A DNA stretch of 10,792 nucleotides, from NCBI GenBank assembly GCA_007130675.1, contig SLSB01000670.1, positions 1 to 10,792 on the forward strand, read 5' to 3'. Position numbers and translations under genes: made by a program. Under the pieces are notes generated by a model. It saw nothing but the letters and a program-made list of their open reading frames with translations. It had not been told where the DNA came from and made no database searches. The stretch's first letter is position 1. Each line of letters starts with the position of its first letter. This document shows positions 1 through 5,942 of the stretch, in pieces. The stretch is from Candidatus Hydrogenedentota bacterium. Its GTDB lineage: Bacteria > Hydrogenedentota > Hydrogenedentia > Hydrogenedentales > SLHB01.

Positions 1-73
1 CGTTGCCGTTGAGCACGTTACCATTCAGTCCGTCATTCATATCTGGACCCATACTTGCCGACTCATGGCACAT
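1..73 (-). CDS. possible start of a minus-strand gene running off the left edge
   Basis: Seen: on the minus strand an ATG at 73-71 opens a frame that stays open to the window edge (24 codons), with a second in-frame ATG at 52-50. An in-frame stop lies just upstream, so the frame must begin here. The visible peptide ends in a short Asn/Gly-rich run (NGNVLNGN). A good sigma70-type promoter (110-82) lies directly upstream; from it the first ATG would be almost leaderless, so the second ATG is the more usual start. No clear Shine-Dalgarno precedes either ATG. I do not recognise the peptide, and 24 codons cannot prove a gene. The plus strand also has short open frames here that could be the tail of another gene, so this call rests mainly on the promoter. 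Confidence 0.25.
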   Translation of the reverse strand, partial: MCHESASMGPDMNDGLNGNVLNGN

Positions 74-81
74 CGCGGTCT

Positions 82-110
82 AGTATAGGCATGGCTCCTG
101 ACGCTGTCAA
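82..110 (-). promoter_or_regulatory. sigma70-type promoter, minus strand
   Basis: Read on the minus strand, TTGACA (110-105) is a perfect -35 hexamer. It is followed by a 17-base spacer and TATACT (87-82), which matches the -10 consensus at 5 of 6 positions. Optimal spacing makes this the best-formed promoter in the window. Transcription would start near 75 and run leftwards out of the window, divergent from the PASTA/FGE-like gene. Confidence 0.55.
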
Positions 111-115
111 ACCGA

Positions 116-168
116 GCGCAGCGGCCCGCGTTTTGCACACAACGAACACGATTTTGGGAGCGCTGCGC
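116..168. repeat. perfect 8-bp inverted repeat with wide spacing
   Basis: GCGCAGCG at 116-123 is the exact reverse complement of CGCTGCGC at 161-168, with 37 bases between. The left arm lies just upstream of the minus-strand -35 box. It could be a two-half operator or the stem of a long-loop hairpin. An 8-bp match at this spacing in GC-rich DNA can also arise by chance. Confidence 0.3.
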
Positions 169-251
169 CGAGAGTACCGACACGATACCGCACCCACCCG
201 GCGGATTGTGTCGACGCGGCGGCGGCCCGGAGATTCCTATTTCTCAGTCTC

Positions 252-278
252 TTGACACACCCAGCAGACTACTATAAT
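252..278 (+). promoter_or_regulatory. promoter-like hexamer pair upstream of the PASTA/FGE-like gene
   Basis: TTGACA (252-257) and TATAAT (273-278) are both perfect sigma70 hexamers, but the spacer is only 15 bases, shorter than the usual 16-18. If used, transcription would begin near 285 and leave a leader of about 77 bases before the preferred start at 362. Two exact hexamers are unlikely by chance, while the short spacer may make the promoter weak or activator-dependent. Confidence 0.5.
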
Positions 279-296
279 CTTATGCGCAACAGGTCC

Positions 297-321
297 ATAC
301 CGGATGGATACCTATCCGTAT
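297..321 (+). repeat. imperfect inverted repeat in the 5' leader
   Basis: ATACCGGAT (297-305) and ATCCGTAT (314-321) can pair with one bulged C. The inner GGATA/TATCC (306-310 and 313-317) is an alternative pairing. The hairpin lies in the predicted leader of the PASTA/FGE-like gene and covers the ATG at 320, which is one reason to favour the start at 362. It may be an operator or a leader structure, or have no function. Confidence 0.3.
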
Positions 322-361
322 GGGGTGCCTATCAACGCGTTTGAGCATGGGGTATTTCACG

Positions 362-1663
362 ATGAACCGTTCAGACAATTGCCGCTACACATTCATTGTC
401 CTTACTGTCCTTGTAACCGCCGTCGCGCTGGTTGGTTGCCCGCCACCTCGCGACAACGGCACGGATAACGGCGACCCGCCTGACAATCGAGTCACGGTCC
501 CGGATGTCGTCGGCATGACGGAGGCGGATGCGCGAGGGAACCTCTTGCTTGCAGACCTGGTCGTTGGAGACGTGACGCTTGAGTACAGCAACGAAGTCTC
601 CGAGGGTAATGTGATCAGCCAGAGTCCTCGTGCGGACAACACGGTGAACCGGGGTAGCGCCGTGAACCTCGTGGTGTCCAAGGGTCCTGAACCGGTCACC
701 GTCCCGGATGTCGTCGGCATGACGGAGGCAGATGCGCAAGGGAACCTCGTGCTTGCTGGCTTGACCGTTGGCAACGTGACATCTGATTACAGCGAAGAGA
801 CACCCGAGGGTAGCGTGATCAGCCAAAGCCCTCGGGCAGGCAATAGCGTGAACCAGGGTAGCGCAGTGAACCTCGTCGTTTCGCTTGGACCAGAGACTGC
901 TGCCGGAGAAGAGGTATTTCTGCTTCCCGGGAACGTGCCGCTGCGGATGATTTGGATAGAGTCGGGAACTTTTATGATGGGCCGGAACCCTGGCGAGCAG
1001 GACGGCCGCCATTTTGAGGACCCGCAACACGAGGTGACAATCGCGTATGATTTCTGGATGGGCAGATACACCGTGACCAAGCGGCAGTGGCAAGCGGTGA
1101 TGGGTACGACACCGTGGGCAGGACGGACGCGTGTCTTGGATCACCTGGACAGCCCGGCGGTGTATATCTCATGGAACGACGCGCGTGATTTCATCACGGC
1201 GTTGAATGCCCACATTATCGCGACGGGCCAGGGAACAGGAGACTTTCGCCTGCCGTCCGAGGCCGAGTGGGAGTATGCATGCCGGGCGGGCACGACGACG
1301 CGGTTCTATTGGGGGGATGACCCGGAGTACACCCAGATTGACTCCTTTGCCTGGTGGCGGGGTAACGCCTGGGATCTGGGCAACCTGTACGCTCACGTGG
1401 TGGGCCAGAAGCTGCCGAATGCGTGGGGATTGTACGACATGAGCGGAAACGTACGGGAATGGTGCGAGGACGACTGGGGGAGCTATAGGGATGCGCCTGC
1501 CGACGGCAGTGCCTGGGTGGATTCGCCGAGGGCTACGTACCGCGTGTGCCGGGGCGGCAGCTGGCTCAGCGCAGCCTCCCACAGCCGGTCAGCGTTTCGC
1601 GCCCTCACAGGCGAGGGCCCGGAGGACACGCACAATACCATCGGCTTCCGCCTCGCAAGATAA
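362..1663 (+). CDS. lipoprotein with two PASTA repeats and an FGE/SUMF1-like domain
   Basis: Seen: 433 residues from the ATG at 362. In-frame ATGs at 320 and 347 exist, but starting at 362 places a clean lipoprotein signal at the N-terminus: hydrophobic residues 10-24, then lipobox LVGC with C26. No upstream ribosome binding site is strong. A Pro/Asp/Gly-rich linker leads to PASTA repeats at about 44-111 and 112-179, each opening VTVPDVVGMT. An SUMF1/FGE-type fold follows (about 196-433), with MIWIESGTFMMG (196), FRLPSEAEWEYA (295), GLYDMSGNVREW (356) and a terminal GFRLAR. Known: PASTA domains are extracellular ligand or peptidoglycan-binding modules; FGE converts a sulfatase Cys to formylglycine using two cysteines shortly after the GGS motif. 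Here GGSW (399) is followed by Ser-rich sequence without cysteine, so true FGE activity is unlikely. Inferred: an envelope-anchored protein with a C-type-lectin-like or non-heme-iron-like domain of unknown role. It looks monocistronic. Confidence 0.9.
   Translation: MNRSDNCRYTFIVLTVLVTAVALVGCPPPRDNGTDNGDPPDNRVTVPDVVGMTEADARGNLLLADLVVGDVTLEYSNEVSEGNVISQSPRADNTVNRGSAVNLVVSKGPEPVTVPDVVGMTEADAQGNLVLAGLTVGNVTSDYSEETPEGSVISQSPRAGNSVNQGSAVNLVVSLGPETAAGEEVFLLPGNVPLRMIWIESGTFMMGRNPGEQDGRHFEDPQHEVTIAYDFWMGRYTVTKRQWQAVMGTTPWAGRTRVLDHLDSPAVYISWNDARDFITALNAHIIATGQGTGDFRLPSEAEWEYACRAGTTTRFYWGDDPEYTQIDSFAWWRGNAWDLGNLYAHVVGQKLPNAWGLYDMSGNVREWCEDDWGSYRDAPADGSAWVDSPRATYRVCRGGSWLSAASHSRSAFRALTGEGPEDTHNTIGFRLAR
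491..898 (+). repeat. tandem 204-bp duplication encoding two PASTA units
   Basis: Two adjacent 204-base units (491-694 and 695-898) encode 68 residues each. By hand alignment about 52 of 68 residues are identical. The first 50 bases or so differ at only a few positions, including the shared GTCCCGGATGTCGTCGGCAT. This points to internal duplication of one PASTA unit within the gene, with no frame disruption. Confidence 0.85.
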
Positions 1664-1708
1664 GAGCCGGTTCGCCGCTTGCTGTCTGGGATTGAGGCAT
1701 AGCAAAAG

Positions 1709-1758
1709 GACTGAAGGGCCTGGAAGCGCGATAGCGCCTGAAAGGCCCTTCAGTCTTT
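1709..1758 (+). terminator. nested hairpin terminator after the PASTA/FGE-like gene
   Basis: GACTGAAGGGCCT (1709-1721) pairs perfectly over 13 bp with AGGCCCTTCAGTC (1743-1755), followed by TTT. The loop holds a second small hairpin, GCGC-GATA-GCGC (1726-1737). It lies 45 bases after the stop codon and is the obvious end of that unit. The T-run is short, so termination may be partial. The symmetric stem could also serve a convergent transcript, but no convergent gene is seen. Confidence 0.6.
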
Positions 1759-2049
1759 GAGCGGAAATCTGACGCGTGAATTCAAGACGCGCCAAACTGC
1801 CGCTCGGCATCCCGCAACTCATTCCAGCCGCACTACACGCGCCGCGCGATCCAGCTCTCGCAACTTGCCTCCCCCTGTCCGCGGCTTCATCAGGATTTTT
1901 CCGCCGGTTCGGAATGCTCGAAGGCTTGAACCGCCTGGGTTCCCTTGTTAGGGTTGAGTCCAATTCTGGTGGAGAGATGCACGCAACCGGGCTGCGGCAA
2001 CAAAGCGCCTCGCGCGCGGCACAACAAATGGCAAGAGGAGAGAATTGGC
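1759..2049. other. leader region before the pectate lyase, no gene
   Basis: I see no supported gene here; frames that cross it are extensions of the downstream reading frame or lack a ribosome binding site. A 6-bp inverted repeat, CGGTTC (about 1906-1911) and GAACCG (about 1928-1933), is present. No pair of promoter hexamers close to consensus is evident, although the operon promoter should lie in this stretch. The length leaves room for a regulator site or leader RNA, neither of which I can identify. Confidence 0.4.
2035..2040 (+). promoter_or_regulatory. ribosome binding site fixing the pectate lyase start
   Basis: GAGGAG, in the context CAAGAGGAGAG, ends 9 bases before the ATG at 2050. 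It decides between that start and the longer in-frame reading from 1945, which has no comparable site. Confidence 0.7.
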
Positions 2050-3516
2050 ATGCGGCCAGAACAAGCATTCCCGCGAACCAGCCGGATCCAGGCCTGCAGC
2101 AAGGGCACAGCCGTGGGCAAGATGCTTGCACTGGCTGTCGCCTTGGCTGCCGCGTGCAGTGCGGCGGCCGATACCGAGGGACTGCCTTCCGCCAACGAGG
2201 TGCGCGAGGGCATTGTGCGCGCCGCCGAAGCCTTCAGCAATTTGTCGTATAAAGGCGGATACCCCTTCCTGATATCGGGAGACCTCGAGACACGCTACAA
2301 TGGGGGCCACGGCACACTCAGGCCACACCCGGATCGAACGTACATATGCATCGAGCCGCCGGCCACGCCGTGGGTGGGGCGGGCGATGTTGCGCGCGTAC
2401 CGCGTGGCCGGCGATGAGCGCCTGCTCGGGATGGCCATGGAGACGGGCGACGCGCTGGCCACGGTCCAGCTTGCCGTCGGCGGGTGGCGGATGCGGCAAC
2501 CCCTGAGCGATCAATGGGCCGATACGCATATAGATGTGCCGGGAGCATACCGCAATACCCCGCAGGCCGACCTCGACGACAACCGCAGCCAGGGTCCGGC
2601 GCTGTTTCTGGTCGAGCTCGTGCGCGACGGGTCGCCCTCGGAACGGCACCGCGAGGCAATGCACAAAGCGCTGGACATGCTCCTCGAAGCGCAATACCCC
2701 AGCGGCGGCTGGCCGCAGTACTATCCGCTCGAAACCGAAGACGGGCATTCCGACCTCGGGAACTACCGCCGGTATCATCACATCAATGACGCGACAATTC
2801 CGGACTGCATGACGACGCTGCTCGAGGCGTACCGGGCGTTTGGCGAGCAGCGGTATCTCGACGCGGTGGTTCGCGCGGCGGACTGGCTGCTCGAGGTGCG
2901 GTTGCCGGAAGCGGCCTGGGCGCAGCAGTATTACGACGATTTCGTTACGGGGCCGTACAAGCCCAATGCGCCCGCGCCGGGACGCTGGTTCGAGCCCACC
3001 GCCATCACGGCAGGCGAGACGCGCTCGGTGATCAGCATTCTCATCGAGGTCTGGCTCGAGACCGGTGACGAGCGGTATATCGAGCCCTTTGGCGAAGTCG
3101 CGGAATGGTACGAACGCTCGCGGCTCGAGGACGGCCGCTGGGCGCGCTTCTACGAGCTGCACACGAACCGGCCGCTGTATTGCACGCCGGACCGGATCAT
3201 CACCTATTCCGACGAAGACCTGCGGCCGGGGTATGCCTGGAAGGGTACTTGGGGCAACGCGGTGTTGCACACCATTCAAGGCGTTCAGGATCGCAGCCGC
3301 GAGGACATCCTGGCCGGACGCGACGCCCCTCCCAGCCCCGAACGTATCCGCCAGCTCGGCCGCGCTGCCCGCGAAGCTCTCGACGCCCTCGACGAACGCG
3401 GCTTATGGGTGGTCTCGCGGGGCCCCGAAGACGAGAACATCCGCACCGACGAGTTCTACCGGCAGATGGGGCGCTTATGCGCGTATCTGGAGGCGCTTGC
3501 GGCCCGCGAGGGATAG
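2050..3516 (+). CDS. secreted PL10-family-like pectate lyase
   Basis: Seen: 488 residues. The N-terminus has a long basic n-region (about 1-24), a hydrophobic core (25-36) and likely signal peptidase cleavage near residue 40 (SAAAD). An alternative start at M25 would still leave a signal core. Family signatures in order: GGWPQYYPL (219), HHIND (243), WAQQYY (290), RWFEPTAITAGET (312), RWARFYELHTNRP (363) and a GYAWKG motif near 397. These match polysaccharide lyase family 10, whose members have an alpha-barrel fold and cleave polygalacturonate by calcium-dependent beta-elimination. R312, R325, R366 and R374 are candidate catalytic or substrate-binding arginines; I cannot assign the base. HHIND replaces the more usual HITFND, so the exact substrate may differ from plain pectate. 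It is the first gene of a likely four-gene operon. The 131-base gap to the next gene shows no T-run terminator. Confidence 0.85.
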   Translation: MRPEQAFPRTSRIQACSKGTAVGKMLALAVALAAACSAAADTEGLPSANEVREGIVRAAEAFSNLSYKGGYPFLISGDLETRYNGGHGTLRPHPDRTYICIEPPATPWVGRAMLRAYRVAGDERLLGMAMETGDALATVQLAVGGWRMRQPLSDQWADTHIDVPGAYRNTPQADLDDNRSQGPALFLVELVRDGSPSERHREAMHKALDMLLEAQYPSGGWPQYYPLETEDGHSDLGNYRRYHHINDATIPDCMTTLLEAYRAFGEQRYLDAVVRAADWLLEVRLPEAAWAQQYYDDFVTGPYKPNAPAPGRWFEPTAITAGETRSVISILIEVWLETGDERYIEPFGEVAEWYERSRLEDGRWARFYELHTNRPLYCTPDRIITYSDEDLRPGYAWKGTWGNAVLHTIQGVQDRSREDILAGRDAPPSPERIRQLGRAAREALDALDERGLWVVSRGPEDENIRTDEFYRQMGRLCAYLEALAAREG

Positions 3517-3634
3517 GTTCTTCTCGAACCGTGCCCGGGCTGGGTTTGAATCGCGGCTTTCCAACGGCTACATTGAGACTGCCTTGGCGCTGCGCCCATG
3601 CACTTGCAGGGACGATCGAAAGGTCCGCTGAAAA

Positions 3635-3639
3635 AAGGA
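3635..3639 (+). promoter_or_regulatory. ribosome binding site fixing the oxidoreductase start
   Basis: AAGGA after an A-run sits 8 bases before the ATG at 3648. The same frame is open far upstream through the lyase gene, but only the ATG at 3648 has this site and gives a protein beginning with a twin-arginine signal. Confidence 0.7.
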
Positions 3640-3647
3640 TTAAATTG

Positions 3648-4967
3648 ATGAGCCATAAACAAACGCGTCGAAGCTTTCTGGCACAGAGTGCTCAGGCAGC
3701 GATCATGACGCCGATGTTGTTGCCTTCGGGTGTCTTGGCACTGCGCGGGACGCCTGGAGCAAACGATCGTATTGTGCTCGGCCTGATCGGCTCGGGCGCC
3801 ATGGGAACGGGGCTGGCCCGCTTATTCTCGGGTTTCGATGACGTGCGGGTGGCCGCCATCGCCGACGTGGACCTCGAGAAGGCGCGGCCTGTCGCGAGCG
3901 CCCACGATGCAGGACTCTATCAGGATTACCGCGCTATTCTGGATCGGCAGGATATCGATGGGGTTGTCATTGCCTTGCCCGAACATTGGCACGGTTTGGC
4001 CACCATTCACGCCGCGCAGGCCGGAAAAGACATCTATTGCGAAAAGCCCCTATCGCTGACCGTGCGCGAGGGCCAGTTGATGGTCGAGGCGGTGCGCAAA
4101 TACAACCGCATATTGCAGACAGGTAGCCAGGACCGCTCAAACCCGGCCAACTATGCGGCATGCATGTTCATCCGAAACGGGCGCATTGGCGCCATTCAGC
4201 GGGTCGTGGCGCACAACCACACGTCGCCCGAGCTCTACGGAATGCCGGGCCATCCGGTTCCCGACACGCTTGATTGGGACATGTGGTGCGGGCCGGTCCA
4301 GACTGTCCCGTTCAACCCGCATCTTCAAACGGTGCGGGGGTGGGTGTCTTTTCGCGATTTCGCGGGGCATAGCATGACCTCGAACGGCACCCACGGGATG
4401 GACCAGATTCAATGGGCATTGGGGATGGACGGTTCCGGGCCTGTCGAGGTATGGACCGAAGGGGAACCATTCAATCCCCCCCTGCACCGGGGCGAAAACG
4501 GCGGACGGACGCCCGGAAACCACCGCGAACCCAAGGTGTTCATGCGGTATCCCGGAGACATCATCATGGAATTGGGCGAGGCGCCGCTGTGGGGGGGCCG
4601 GTTTATCGGCGAGAAGGGCAGCATCACCATCGAACGGGGCGAGTTCAGCTCGGATCCCCCGGAATTAACCGAGGAGCCGCTCGAGAATCCCGAAATCGAG
4701 GTATACCGCAGCGAACACCATTGGCGGAACTGGATCGATTGCGTCAAGTCGCGCGAAGACCCCATCGCTCCGGTCGAAGTGGGCCACCGCACGGCGACGG
4801 TGTGCCATCTCGCCAATATCGCCCGCTGGGTCAGCCAAGTCACGGGAGAAACGGACGAGCATCTCATGTGGGACCCCGAACAGGAGAAGTTTACCAACAG
4901 CCAGTGGGGCAACCATTTCCTGGACCGCCCCCGCCGCAAACCCTATCAGTTTCCTGAAACAATCTAG
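3648..4967 (+). CDS. Tat-exported Gfo/Idh/MocA family oxidoreductase
   Basis: Seen: 439 residues. TRRSFL (6-11) followed by an Ala-rich hydrophobic stretch is a twin-arginine signal. The Rossmann domain follows, with GLIGSGAMG (45-53) for NAD(P) binding, an acidic AIADVD after the second strand, and the family hallmark EKP (132-134, K133 catalytic in the family). The C-terminal half is the alpha/beta substrate domain, with GTHGMD (H249, D252) in the usual active-site helix position. Known: these enzymes oxidise or reduce a sugar or inositol hydroxyl; the Tat system exports folded proteins with cofactor bound. The tail (LDRPRRKPYQFPETI) is typical of the long exported subgroup in planctomycete-like bacteria. 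The next gene starts 25 bases after the stop and is also Tat-exported, so the pair probably acts on the same sugar. The substrate cannot be read from sequence. Confidence 0.92.
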   Translation: MSHKQTRRSFLAQSAQAAIMTPMLLPSGVLALRGTPGANDRIVLGLIGSGAMGTGLARLFSGFDDVRVAAIADVDLEKARPVASAHDAGLYQDYRAILDRQDIDGVVIALPEHWHGLATIHAAQAGKDIYCEKPLSLTVREGQLMVEAVRKYNRILQTGSQDRSNPANYAACMFIRNGRIGAIQRVVAHNHTSPELYGMPGHPVPDTLDWDMWCGPVQTVPFNPHLQTVRGWVSFRDFAGHSMTSNGTHGMDQIQWALGMDGSGPVEVWTEGEPFNPPLHRGENGGRTPGNHREPKVFMRYPGDIIMELGEAPLWGGRFIGEKGSITIERGEFSSDPPELTEEPLENPEIEVYRSEHHWRNWIDCVKSREDPIAPVEVGHRTATVCHLANIARWVSQVTGETDEHLMWDPEQEKFTNSQWGNHFLDRPRRKPYQFPETI

Positions 4968-4977
4968 GCGCAGGAAC

Positions 4978-4985
4978 AAGGAGGA
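4978..4985 (+). promoter_or_regulatory. strong ribosome binding site of the isomerase gene
   Basis: AAGGAGGA is close to a perfect anti-16S match, 7 bases before the ATG at 4993 and within the 25-base gap between the two Tat-exported genes. It suggests efficient independent translation of the isomerase. Confidence 0.7.
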
Positions 4986-4992
4986 ATTCGAT

Positions 4993-5862
4993 ATGAGCCG
5001 CGTAACACGACGACAGTTCATCGCAACGGGCACGGCCGCCACGGGCGCCGCAATTATGGCATCTCCGGGTGTGGCCATGGCGGACCAGCAGCCCCCAGAA
5101 AGTGACTTCGGCGAATTCCGGGTGGGCATTCAAAGCAATGTGTTGAATGCGTTCAGCCCGGAACTCGAGCCCATGCTCGGACATATTCAGGACTTGGGTT
5201 TGCGTTGGGTCGAGTTTGCCAACTGGCATTACGAAGTCACCGATGACGAGGCGCGTATCGCTGAGGTGCAGGCCCTGCTCGCGCGCCATAATATCGGGAT
5301 GGAAGCCTATTTCCTGGGCGAGATCGAGGCTGGCGCAGATGAACTCCGTCAGAGTTTCGAGTTTGCCCGGAAAAACGGCGTCTCGGTCTTGGTCGGGCAG
5401 CCCACCGAAGAAGCCCTGCCCATATTGGACGCTTTGGTCAAAGAGTTTGATATCAAGATCGCCATACACAACTACGGCCCGGGGCACCGCTACGACAAAG
5501 TCGAGGATATGCTGATCGCCGCCGCGCCGTGGGACTGGCGCATCGGGTATTGCTTCGACACCGGTCATGCGATGCGCTCGGGCGTCGAGCCGGTCTCCGC
5601 GGTCCGGCGGATGGGCAGCCGCCTGTATGGCATTCACCTGCGTGAACATGCGGCGGTCAGCCGGGACCCGCAGCCGCCCGAAACCATCATCGGCGAGGGC
5701 GCGCTCGACCTCGAGGCTTTCTGCACGGCGCTGCGGGACGTGGGCTTTTCGGGGCCGCTCTCGCTCGAGGTCTATTACAACCCGCAAGAACCGTTGGAGC
5801 CGCTCAGGAAGGGCATGGCAAATCTGGCCAAGGCCATACAGGCTTCCGCGCCGGCGGCATAA
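4993..5862 (+). CDS. Tat-exported xylose-isomerase-like TIM-barrel sugar isomerase/epimerase
   Basis: Seen: 289 residues with a twin-arginine signal (TRRQFI, 5-10, then an Ala/Thr-rich hydrophobic stretch ending near AMA, 28-30). The rest fits an AP-endonuclease-2/xylose-isomerase-like TIM barrel. Polar residues at strand ends are E74 (VEF), H159 (IAIHN), D189 and H192 (CFDTGH), H215 (YGIHL) and E259 (LSLEV), which form the expected divalent metal and substrate site. Known: relatives isomerise or epimerise sugars, hydroxypyruvate or inosose, and some TIM-barrel relatives act as lyases or hydratases on 3-keto-sugars made by Gfo/Idh/MocA partners. Odd: H159 sits where sugar 3-epimerases usually carry the catalytic/metal Glu, so simple epimerase chemistry is doubtful. 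The tight spacing to the upstream dehydrogenase supports a joint two-step reaction outside the cytoplasm. Confidence 0.88.
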   Translation: MSRVTRRQFIATGTAATGAAIMASPGVAMADQQPPESDFGEFRVGIQSNVLNAFSPELEPMLGHIQDLGLRWVEFANWHYEVTDDEARIAEVQALLARHNIGMEAYFLGEIEAGADELRQSFEFARKNGVSVLVGQPTEEALPILDALVKEFDIKIAIHNYGPGHRYDKVEDMLIAAAPWDWRIGYCFDTGHAMRSGVEPVSAVRRMGSRLYGIHLREHAAVSRDPQPPETIIGEGALDLEAFCTALRDVGFSGPLSLEVYYNPQEPLEPLRKGMANLAKAIQASAPAA

Positions 5863-5896
5863 ATCAAGACAGTCTGACTCCATGAGCCCGGAGAAT

Positions 5897-5922
5897 CCCG
5901 ATCCTGCACGGGGTGCCTCGGG
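5897..5922 (+). repeat. small hairpin in the gap before the phosphoesterase gene
   Basis: CCCGA (5897-5901) pairs with TCGGG (5918-5922), with an inner GCAC-GGG-GTGC stem (5906-5916). It ends 7 bases upstream of the ribosome binding site and has no T-run, so it does not look like a terminator. A role in mRNA processing or in setting expression of the last operon gene is possible but unproven. Confidence 0.3.
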
Positions 5923-5929
5923 CAAATAC

Positions 5930-5935
5930 AGGAGA
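5930..5935 (+). promoter_or_regulatory. ribosome binding site fixing the phosphoesterase start
   Basis: AGGAGA lies 7 bases before the ATG at 5943. It rules against the in-frame GTG at 5913, which would put this site inside the coding region. Confidence 0.65.
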
Positions 5936-5942
5936 ATGTGTA

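Larger units (their letters stand above)
74..319. other. divergent intergenic region without a convincing gene
   Basis: The plus-strand open frame that starts at 55 and ends at 255 has no ribosome binding site, a biased Arg/Thr-rich composition and no recognisable domain, so I treat this stretch as non-coding. It contains the minus-strand promoter, a spaced inverted repeat and a plus-strand promoter-like pair. That arrangement suggests a shared regulatory region between divergent transcription units. Confidence 0.5.

Noticed and set aside
55..255. Plus-strand 66-codon open frame near the left edge
   Set aside because: It has no ribosome binding site, Arg/Thr/Pro bias and no homology that I recognise, and it runs across the divergent promoter region.
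1906..1933. Inverted repeat in the lyase leader as a riboswitch or tRNA-like element
   Set aside because: Only a 6-bp stem with a long loop can be drawn. No conserved riboswitch core or tRNA arms are visible.
1948..3279. Long open frame on the minus strand opposite the pectate lyase (443 codons)
   Set aside because: It is antisense to a gene with clear family motifs, has no ribosome binding site or recognisable domain, and is Arg/Pro/His-rich as expected from the GC-rich complement of real codons.
3516..3530. GGTTC-TTCTC-GAACC hairpin just after the lyase stop as a terminator
   Set aside because: The stem is only 5 bp and no T-run follows, so it is unlikely to end transcription between the lyase and oxidoreductase genes.
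3105..3647. Upstream extension of the oxidoreductase frame into the pectate lyase gene
   Set aside because: It is only an open alternate frame through a GC-rich gene. The ribosome binding site and Tat signal place the start at 3648, so no fusion or overlap is needed.
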